The notes under the pieces: generated by a model
Told to the model about the DNA's origin: nothing
Seen by the model: only the letters and a program-made list of their open reading frames with translations
Database searches by the model: none
NCBI GenBank assembly: GCA_038330085.1
Contig: JBBQNP010000026.1
Location: 1-40,310 of the forward strand
Source: JAEUIA01 sp038330085
GTDB lineage: Bacteria; Planctomycetota; UBA1135; GCA-002686595
Direction of reading: 5' to 3'
DNA: 40,310 nucleotides
In this document: in pieces, positions 24,504-31,799 of the stretch
How positions within the stretch are numbered: the first letter of the stretch is position 1
Layout: every line of letters begins with the position of its first letter
Position numbers and translations under genes: made by a program

Positions 24504-27104
24504 GTGCAAAGAATCCTTGGCGCAGTCGTCATCATCGCGTTGATTGCACTGCTCGTGCTGGGACTCGTTCAACGCAAGCCGCAGAGCGCAGGAGACGTGG
24601 TCCCCAAGATTCCGCCGGCTCAGACTGCGCCTGAAAAGCCGGTCGAATTGACCGCACCGGTGACGAGCGCCGCGGAACCGAAACGCGAGACCGCGCCAGT
24701 CAAGGTCGAGGCCGTCGACAAGCCGAACGCGACAGCACCGAACGCCGCCGCGAATAGCGAGTGCGAGCTCAGAGGGCGCTTTCTCCTTCCCGACGGCGCT
24801 CCCGTGGCCGGAGTGCAACTCAGCATCATGGCCTGGGAGTCCAACCAGGAGCGCGTCCTCCGCTTCGGCGTGCCGGAGCACTTCGAGCCTCCGAAGGGAA
24901 CGTCGGGATCCGACGGACGCTTTTCGATCCGCTTCGATCCTCCGCGTGCCTACCAGTTCGTGCTCGACGGAAAGTTGCCCGGTTACTGCAAGGCGAGCTG
25001 GCGCTGGGGCGAGATCGAGCCCGGCAAGGTCGTCGACGTCGGCGACGTTCCGCTCGTCCGCGGCGGCTCCGTCCGCGGGCGCGTCGTCGACGGGAAGGGC
25101 AACGTGCTCAAGACGGGCTGGATGGTGTACGGCGAAGCTCCACGCACACAAGCCTTCGCTGAGGGCGTCGAGCCCGTGCGCGTCATCGCGGCACCGGACC
25201 CGGTCACGGGCGAGTTTCTGCTCGATGGCCTTCCGCCTGCCCACGTGAAGTTGACCGCTGACTCGCGCGTGGCGAACTGGATCGAAGGACCGACCGTCGA
25301 CGTGCGCGTCGGGGAGGAGACGCGGGCCGACATCGTCTACACGGGACCCGACATCAGCTCGCGCATCACGGTCGTGCGGTTCAGCAATCCCTACTACGTG
25401 TTCGACTTCGACTTCGGCGAGACGAATCGAGATGGCACGAGGCAAGACACATCCGTCCCCGACACCGCTGGAATCTTCCTCAACGCTCCGGGTTTCGGAG
25501 AACGTCGCGCGAGGAAGATCGCGAACTCGAGCCAGAGCTGGTCGTTCGATGACGTGCCGGCGGGAACGTACACGGTGGAGGTTCGCGATCCGCGCTTTCT
25601 GCCCTGGTCGAAGAGCGGCGTGAAGCCCGGAACGAGCATCGATGCGCACCTCGTGGGTAACGCCGTCGTCGTGCTGGACGTCGTCGACGATGCGACCAAG
25701 CAGCCGGTGGAACATTTCTCACTCGACGTGCGCTTCGACAATGTGAACTTCGGCCCCAGCACGTTCCGCATCCTGGAGACGAAGGACGAGCCGCCGCGCG
25801 GCGGCGTGTTCAGCGGGTTGGTGCCGCATGATCAGACGCTGTTCGTCAACGCACCGGGATACGCGCCGTGCGAAGTCGCTGCATCCGGACTCGCGGCCAA
25901 CGAGCGGCGCGCATTGACCGCTCGGCTCACGCACGGTCGCGCGCTGCGCGGTTTCGTCGTGCAGGGTGCCGCCAAGAACCGCGTCGCCGGCGCGAAGCTG
26001 CAGTTGCGGCCGGTGACCGCTCCGTCGCAGAAGGGTGAGATGAACTCGCTCGAGACTGACCCGCGCACGGTCGAGACGACCAGTGATGCACGCGGCGCGT
26101 TCGCATTTTCCGGTCTGCCAGCAGGCGATTTCGAGATCACGTGCAACATGGGTCCGCTCGTGCTCGCGAAGCAGACGGCCACCATGCCGAGCGACACCGA
26201 GCCGCAGCCGGTCGAGATCGTGCTTCCTGCCGCGGGCCGTCTCGTCGGACGCATCCTCGCGCCCGACGGTGCTTCGTTCGCCGGCCTGCGCGTGTTGACG
26301 CGACCCGCTCTCGCGGAGGGAGCCCAAGAGGAGCCCGGGTCGAGCTGGTTCTTCCTCCCGCCCGAAGCCAGCGCCGAGGTCGCCGCGGACGGGACATTCC
26401 GTTCACCGCCCGTGCCGGCGGGGTCCGTCGTGGCGATGCTCCAGTGTCCGAATCAGGTGACCCCGAGCGTCGATGGTTCGAGCAGCACGCAAGGTGGCCA
26501 CGTGGAGCTCGGCACGTTCGAGCTCGCGGCGGGAGTGGACACGCACAAGGAGTTCGATCTGCGCACGGCCTTCCCCGGTTCCGCAGCGGTTCACGTCACG
26601 CTGAACGGCAAGCCGGCGAATGCGCTGATCGTTTGGTTCTGGTGCAATCAAGGAGATGGGGCCGTCGGCGTCTGCGACTCATCCGGCGCTTGTCGTGTCG
26701 GACCGATGCTGCCCGGCGCGTACAGAATTTTGGTTCGTCCGATCGATGCAGGGTGGGTGTACGTCGATCCGCGCACGGTCACGGTTCCCAGCGCGGGAGC
26801 ACTGGAGCTCGACGCCGCCATCGTGCTCTTCGACGGCACGTTCCAGGTCAAGGATGCTGCCTCGCATCAGCCGCTCTCGAGCAGTTGGATCAACCTCGCG
26901 CCGGATCCGAACCCAACGGGGGCCAACTGCACGTCGCAGACGGACGACGACGGTCGAGTGCACCTCTCGCTCCCGGCGGGACACTGGAGCGTCGGCCTGA
27001 ACGGGATGTACTTCGCGGATCCAGCGAAGTCGGGCGTCTTCGTCGATTGGGGAGCGCAAGGCGCATCCCCGAAGGTCCTGGAGCTCGAACCCGCCAAGAA
27101 ATGA
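24504..27104 (+). CDS. Membrane-anchored carboxypeptidase-regulatory-like protein, tandem paralogue 1
   Basis: The 866-residue product has one N-terminal membrane helix (about 5-23), a Pro/Ala/Thr linker and a long ectodomain of transthyretin-like modules. Examples are CELRGRFLLPDGAPVAGVQL with SDGRFSIRFD, GGSVRGRVVDGKGNVLKTGW, GRLVGRILAPDGASFAGLRV, and a final DDDGRVHLSLPAGHWSVGL. It aligns along nearly its whole length with the next gene, with many identical stretches (IVYTGPD, GGVF.GLVPHDQT, PAAGRLVGRILAP). No catalytic motif is seen; role unknown. The GTG start has GAGGAG nine bases upstream, a good ribosome-binding site for this window. Confidence 0.8.
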   Translation: MQRILGAVVIIALIALLVLGLVQRKPQSAGDVVPKIPPAQTAPEKPVELTAPVTSAAEPKRETAPVKVEAVDKPNATAPNAAANSECELRGRFLLPDGAPVAGVQLSIMAWESNQERVLRFGVPEHFEPPKGTSGSDGRFSIRFDPPRAYQFVLDGKLPGYCKASWRWGEIEPGKVVDVGDVPLVRGGSVRGRVVDGKGNVLKTGWMVYGEAPRTQAFAEGVEPVRVIAAPDPVTGEFLLDGLPPAHVKLTADSRVANWIEGPTVDVRVGEETRADIVYTGPDISSRITVVRFSNPYYVFDFDFGETNRDGTRQDTSVPDTAGIFLNAPGFGERRARKIANSSQSWSFDDVPAGTYTVEVRDPRFLPWSKSGVKPGTSIDAHLVGNAVVVLDVVDDATKQPVEHFSLDVRFDNVNFGPSTFRILETKDEPPRGGVFSGLVPHDQTLFVNAPGYAPCEVAASGLAANERRALTARLTHGRALRGFVVQGAAKNRVAGAKLQLRPVTAPSQKGEMNSLETDPRTVETTSDARGAFAFSGLPAGDFEITCNMGPLVLAKQTATMPSDTEPQPVEIVLPAAGRLVGRILAPDGASFAGLRVLTRPALAEGAQEEPGSSWFFLPPEASAEVAADGTFRSPPVPAGSVVAMLQCPNQVTPSVDGSSSTQGGHVELGTFELAAGVDTHKEFDLRTAFPGSAAVHVTLNGKPANALIVWFWCNQGDGAVGVCDSSGACRVGPMLPGAYRILVRPIDAGWVYVDPRTVTVPSAGALELDAAIVLFDGTFQVKDAASHQPLSSSWINLAPDPNPTGANCTSQTDDDGRVHLSLPAGHWSVGLNGMYFADPAKSGVFVDWGAQGASPKVLELEPAKK

Positions 27105-27196
27105 AGGGGTGAAGTTGCGACGGCGTCGACGCGTCGCAGCGTGAGTCACGGGCTACCGTCACCCTCGATCGTCGCGACAGGCGGCATCACGACCGC

Positions 27197-27202
27197 TATC
27201 GT
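27197..27202 (+). promoter_or_regulatory. Candidate -10 element (TATCGT) upstream of the gene at 27236
   Basis: TATCGT in the context CGCTATCGTC lies 33 bases before the ATG at 27236, within the 131-base gap between the two paralogous genes. It differs by one base from TATCCT. Confidence 0.22.
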
Positions 27203-27235
27203 CAGCCTCTGACTGCGGTCGCCGCGGTTTCCGCG

Positions 27236-29779
27236 ATGCGAAGATCCACGAAGAAAGTCCTCACCGTCCTGGTTGCCCTGGTCGTGGGGTGGATCGTGGC
27301 GAAGGTCGCCCTCCACGAGCGTCCGAGCCCGCCGTCGATCGTGCTCGATCAACCGGATCCCGAGGGTGCGCGCGTTCCGCCGTCGGAGCTTGCGAACCCC
27401 TCTGCAGCGGCTGCGGATGTTCAGCGCGAAGTCGCCGCGCCGACGTCCGGGTCCATGACGACGCCCGCTCCGATTCGCGACGAACGGTCCGAGGGTTCGA
27501 CGGAAATCAAGGGTCGCTTCCTGCTGCCGAACGGTTTGGCTGCCGTAGGCGTGAAGCTCGATCTCAACGGAACGCGCGAGGAGAACGCGGGCACGATTCA
27601 GCTTGGCGCGCGCGCAGCGTTCACCACCCGCAAGAGTGCGAGTGACGTCGACGGGCGCTTCTCGTTCCGCTTCGATCTCGTTCCGGACTGTCAGTTGACG
27701 CTCGACGGAGCGCTCGCGGACTACTGCACAGTCGGTTGGAGCTGGTATGGAATCGAGCCCGGTACCGTCACCGACGTCGGCACCATCACGTTGCTGCGCG
27801 GAGGTTCCGTTCGCGCGCGCGTGGTCGATGCGAACGGACAGATGATGACGCACGGCTGGAAAATTCGGGCCGAAGGTGCATCGGCCGTTTCAGGTCCGAA
27901 TAAGCGGGCTGTCCTGGTCGGCGCCGAACCCGACGCCGAGAGCGGCGAGGGTCTGCTTGCCAACCTGCCGCCCGGTCGCACGCATTTGCGCGCCTATTCG
28001 GATCTTGCGGGCAGGATCGAAGGCCCCGACGTGCAGGTCACGGCCGGCACGGAAGTGCGCGCGGACATCGTGTACACGGGGCCCGACGTCAGCTCGCACA
28101 TCCTCGTGATCCCGAACACCGATCCGTACTTCGTGTTCGAAATGCGCGACCACGGGTTCGTGTTGAGCGCACCTGGATTCGGTGAACGAACCCCGCACGA
28201 GCAAACCGGCCCGAACCCGGGCTTGGTTTTCGAAGACGTGCCGCCGGGGTCGTACACGCTGAGCTGCGCCGATCCGAGCTTTCGTCCGTGGTCCGTGTCG
28301 GACGTGCACCCTGGCTCGAGGGTCGAAGCGAGGCTCGTCGGCAACGCTGCGATCGTGCTGAGCGTCGTCGACGACGTGACTGGTGCCCCGATCTCGCACT
28401 TTGCGCTCGACGTGCACTTCGATCATGCGAACTTCGGCCCGAACACCTTTCGAATCCTGAGCGATGACGAAGGGCTTCCAAGGGGCGGCGTCTTCACGGG
28501 TCTGGTACCGCACGATCAAACGTTCGTCGTCCACGCTTCCGGTTACGCAGCCTGTTCCGTTCCCGCGCCGGCGCTCGTCGCGAACGAACGACGCAACGTC
28601 GTGGCACGCCTTCGTCGCGGTCTTCGGATCAACGGCACGATTGTCCGCGGATCGCGACGCCTGCCCGTCGATGGTGCTGCGGTCTCAGCGCGACTCGAGA
28701 CCGATGGCGACCCGGAGAACTCGTACTCGTTCGCGCCCGTGACCGGCTCGATCGACGTGAAGAGCGACGATCGCGGCCGTTTCGAGATCGTCGGTCTCGA
28801 CGCAGGCACGTATTCCATCGTGGCCACCGACGGACCGCTATTGAACGCGCGCCGACTCGTCGATCTGACGCAGGACGCGTTCGACGTCGAGCTCGCGCTT
28901 CCGGCAGCCGGACGTCTCGTGGGTCGGATCCTCGCGCCGACCGGCACCAGCTTCGACGGTTTTCGTGTGGTGACTTCCACCGCGATGCGCGGTTCGGACG
29001 GCAAGCTCCAGGATGTTTCAGGCTACTTCCCGCCACACTTGTCCGTGCCGGTCGACGGCGACGGTCGCTTCCGATCCCCGCTCGTTCCCGCCGGCGAAGT
29101 CCAGGTCGTCCTGCGCGGACCGCAGTTCCAGTTGCCGCTCGGGTTCGGCGGTGGAGGCATGGAAGCCGACTCCAGCATTTCTCTCGGCACGGTCACGCTC
29201 GCGCCGGACGTCGACACGCAGCACGACTTCGACTTGCGCGCGACGTTTCCGACACCGCTCGTCGTGCGCGTGTTCGTCGACGGCAGGCCCGCGACGCGCG
29301 CGCTCGTCAGCATCACCGAGCCCGTGCACGGCAACCAGCGCGGCGGAGGGATCACCGACGATCGCGGCATTGCGCAAACGGGCGGGTTGGTCGCGGGTCA
29401 GTACCTGCTCTTCGTCGGAGCCGGCGACGGTTCGTGGGTCGGACCGTCGGCGACGAGCGTGACCGTTCCCTCGACGGCCACGATCGACGTCGCGATCGCG
29501 CTCTTCGAAGGCACGTTAACCGTGCGCGACGTCGCCACGCACGCACCGCTCGCGCAGCAAGAGATCTCGTTGCATCCCGATCAGGACCTGGGCTGGTCGA
29601 GTGCTCACATTCGCACTGATGTGGACGGCCGCGCGCACTTGTTCCTGCCCGCGTGCAGGTGGCGAGTGCAGGCAGGCAACCGGAGCGGAGCGTTCCCGGC
29701 GGACAAGAGCACCCTGCTCGACTGGGGCTCGACCGGTCCTTCGCCGAGCGAGATCGAAATCAAGGCCTGGGCGTACTGA
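27236..29779 (+). CDS. Membrane-anchored carboxypeptidase-regulatory-like protein, tandem paralogue 2
   Basis: The 847-residue product shares the full plan of the preceding gene: membrane helix at about 7-25, low-complexity linker, and a module series starting IKGRFLLPNGLAAVGVKLDL with DVDGRFSFRFD. The order continues GGSVRARVVDANG, VRADIVYTGPDVSSHILVI, GGVFTGLVPHDQTFVVHASG, AAGRLVGRILAPTGTSFDGF, and a C-terminal FLPACRWRVQAG. The clear collinearity indicates a tandem duplication followed by divergence. Both likely sit on the outer face of the cytoplasmic membrane. No ligand or partner can be read from the sequence. Confidence 0.8.
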   Translation: MRRSTKKVLTVLVALVVGWIVAKVALHERPSPPSIVLDQPDPEGARVPPSELANPSAAAADVQREVAAPTSGSMTTPAPIRDERSEGSTEIKGRFLLPNGLAAVGVKLDLNGTREENAGTIQLGARAAFTTRKSASDVDGRFSFRFDLVPDCQLTLDGALADYCTVGWSWYGIEPGTVTDVGTITLLRGGSVRARVVDANGQMMTHGWKIRAEGASAVSGPNKRAVLVGAEPDAESGEGLLANLPPGRTHLRAYSDLAGRIEGPDVQVTAGTEVRADIVYTGPDVSSHILVIPNTDPYFVFEMRDHGFVLSAPGFGERTPHEQTGPNPGLVFEDVPPGSYTLSCADPSFRPWSVSDVHPGSRVEARLVGNAAIVLSVVDDVTGAPISHFALDVHFDHANFGPNTFRILSDDEGLPRGGVFTGLVPHDQTFVVHASGYAACSVPAPALVANERRNVVARLRRGLRINGTIVRGSRRLPVDGAAVSARLETDGDPENSYSFAPVTGSIDVKSDDRGRFEIVGLDAGTYSIVATDGPLLNARRLVDLTQDAFDVELALPAAGRLVGRILAPTGTSFDGFRVVTSTAMRGSDGKLQDVSGYFPPHLSVPVDGDGRFRSPLVPAGEVQVVLRGPQFQLPLGFGGGGMEADSSISLGTVTLAPDVDTQHDFDLRATFPTPLVVRVFVDGRPATRALVSITEPVHGNQRGGGITDDRGIAQTGGLVAGQYLLFVGAGDGSWVGPSATSVTVPSTATIDVAIALFEGTLTVRDVATHAPLAQQEISLHPDQDLGWSSAHIRTDVDGRAHLFLPACRWRVQAGNRSGAFPADKSTLLDWGSTGPSPSEIEIKAWAY

Positions 29780-29857
29780 TTCGCGTGGGACAGAGCGTAT
29801 CGCAGCGCTGGAGGGTCGGCGGAGAAGCTTGAGCGTTCGCGTGCTTTCGCCCAGCAT

Positions 29858-31744
29858 GTGCGCGTGATCTCGGTCGCCAGATTCTGCTCGATCGCCTTGC
29901 CCGTGTTCGCGATCGCGGGCGCGCTAGGTGCGACGTGGCCTGCGCAGTCTGACGATCATGCGAAGCAACAACCTTCGCCCGCCGTACCGACGGTGATCCA
30001 CGACGAAGGCTACGTCGGTTCCGAAGCTTGCAGCGGCTGCCACACGCGCAACGAAGAGACGTGGAAGGCTTCGTACCACCGGCGCATGACGCAAGAGGCG
30101 ACGCCCGACGCCGTGCTCGCGCCGTGGGACGGTGTCACGCCTGCGCTCGACGGCACGCAGTGGAAGCTCTCGCGCGACGGAGAGCGATTCTTCGCTCAGC
30201 CGTTCACGCCCGAGGGTGACGCGCGCGCTGCACCGATGCGCCTCGCGCTCACGACGGGCTCGCACCACTACCAGGTCTACTGGCTCGAGCTGCGCGACGC
30301 GGACGAGATGCCGCAACTGCCGTTCGTATGGCACGTCGCCGAGAAGCGTTGGGTGCCGCGCCGCTCGATGTTCCTCGAACCGCCGGGTCCGAACACGGGA
30401 TCGGAGACGGGGCGCTGGCCGCGCTCGTGCATCAAGTGCCACACGACGAACGGCACGCGCGAGCACGAGAGCGACGGACACACGCACGTCGCGCAGTTCG
30501 GCATCGCGTGCGAAGCGTGTCACGGTCCCGGCGGTCAGCACGTCGCACTGCAGCGCGCGCGAGAGAAACAGGATCCGCACGACCGGTCCGACGCGCCCGA
30601 CACGACGATCGTCGATCCGAAGACGCTGTCGCACGAGCGCTCGACGCAAGTCTGCGGACAGTGTCACGGCGTCAACCCCTCGATCACGGCCGAAGCGCGT
30701 GAGAAATGGGATCGCGAGGGCTTCGCGTTCCGGCCGGGACAGGATCTGTCGGTGACGCGCACGCTCCTGCGCGGCACGTACGACAGGAACACGCCCGAGA
30801 TGCGCGCATTCCTCGATCGCAACCCGGGCACGCTCGAGCAGACGTTCTGGTCCGACGGCGAAGTGCGCGTGTCCGGCCGCGAGTACAACGGTCTGGTCGA
30901 GAGCCCGTGCTATCAGCGCGGCGAGATGAGCTGTTTGTCTTGTCACGACATGCACCCTTCGCGCGAAGCTGCGCCGGATCTGCACGCGTGGGCCGACGAT
31001 CAACTGCGTCCAGGCATGGATGGTTCGCGCGCGTGCGTGCAGTGCCACGCTGAGTACGAGAAGACGGAGAAAGTGACCGCGCACACGCATCACGCGGCGA
31101 CTTCATCGGGTTCGAACTGCCTGAACTGCCACATGCCGTACACGAGCCTCGGCCTGACGAAGGCGATCCGCAGCCACACGATCACGATCCCGAGCATCGC
31201 TGCGACGCTGGCGACGGGACGGCCTGACGCGTGCAACCAGTGTCACCTCGATCGCACGTTGAGTTGGACCGGTGACAAGCTGCACGACTGGTACGGACAA
31301 GAAGTACCGAAGCTCGACGCTGACCAGCGCACGATCGCCGCGTCGGTGATGTGGGCGCTCGAAGGCGACGAGGCTCAGCGCGCGTTGATGGCCTGGAGTT
31401 ACGGTTGGGATCCCGCGCGACAGACGTCGGGCACGGGTTGGATGCCGTTCGTGCTGAGCACGCTGATGCAGGACGGCTACGACGCCGTGCGCTGGATCGC
31501 GACACGCAGCGCACGATCGGATCCGCGCTATGCGAAGCTCGCGCTCGATTTCACGCAGCCGCTCGAGAAGCAGCGCGACATGGTGCGCGCGACGATCCTC
31601 GCCGACTGGATGCGCGAGGGTTTGAAGGCTTCTCCCGAGCAGCGCACAGCCGTGCTCGTGCACACTGACGGCAAGCTGGACGAAGCACGTTTTCGTCGAC
31701 TTTTCGCCGCGCGCAACACCAAGGACATGAGCATCGGCGAGTAG
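29858..31744 (+). CDS. Secreted octahaem cytochrome c (CxxCH multihaem protein)
   Basis: The 628-residue product has a signal peptide (about 1-27) and eight CxxCH haem-attachment motifs: CSGCH (58), CIKCH (191), CEACH (218), CGQCH (266), CLSCH (359), CVQCH (393), CLNCH (421) and CNQCH (459). The first region, YVGSEACSGCHTRNEETWK, is typical of cytochrome c554-like domains, and CLSCHDMHPS is a common form in multihaem proteins. The last ~150 residues lack haem sites and are helical. It is a periplasmic electron carrier or oxidoreductase; the substrate is unknown. It follows the paralogue pair after 78 bases, downstream of hemE/hemN. GTG 29858 is the likely start. Confidence 0.85.
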   Translation: MRVISVARFCSIALPVFAIAGALGATWPAQSDDHAKQQPSPAVPTVIHDEGYVGSEACSGCHTRNEETWKASYHRRMTQEATPDAVLAPWDGVTPALDGTQWKLSRDGERFFAQPFTPEGDARAAPMRLALTTGSHHYQVYWLELRDADEMPQLPFVWHVAEKRWVPRRSMFLEPPGPNTGSETGRWPRSCIKCHTTNGTREHESDGHTHVAQFGIACEACHGPGGQHVALQRAREKQDPHDRSDAPDTTIVDPKTLSHERSTQVCGQCHGVNPSITAEAREKWDREGFAFRPGQDLSVTRTLLRGTYDRNTPEMRAFLDRNPGTLEQTFWSDGEVRVSGREYNGLVESPCYQRGEMSCLSCHDMHPSREAAPDLHAWADDQLRPGMDGSRACVQCHAEYEKTEKVTAHTHHAATSSGSNCLNCHMPYTSLGLTKAIRSHTITIPSIAATLATGRPDACNQCHLDRTLSWTGDKLHDWYGQEVPKLDADQRTIAASVMWALEGDEAQRALMAWSYGWDPARQTSGTGWMPFVLSTLMQDGYDAVRWIATRSARSDPRYAKLALDFTQPLEKQRDMVRATILADWMREGLKASPEQRTAVLVHTDGKLDEARFRRLFAARNTKDMSIGE

Positions 31745-31799
31745 ACCATGCCGGATCCGATGAGGCCTCGTTCACGGGAGCACAATCACGAGAGAGCGC

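Noticed and set aside
29924..31093. Long minus-strand frame opposite the octahaem cytochrome
   Set aside because: The plus strand carries eight CxxCH motifs in one frame; the opposite frame is low-complexity Arg/Val/Ala sequence.
29858..31744. Assignment of the octahaem cytochrome as nitrite reductase (NrfA/Onr) or hydroxylamine oxidoreductase
   Set aside because: No CxxCK active-site haem motif and no HAO-type tyrosine cross-link region could be recognised; only a generic multihaem call is supported.
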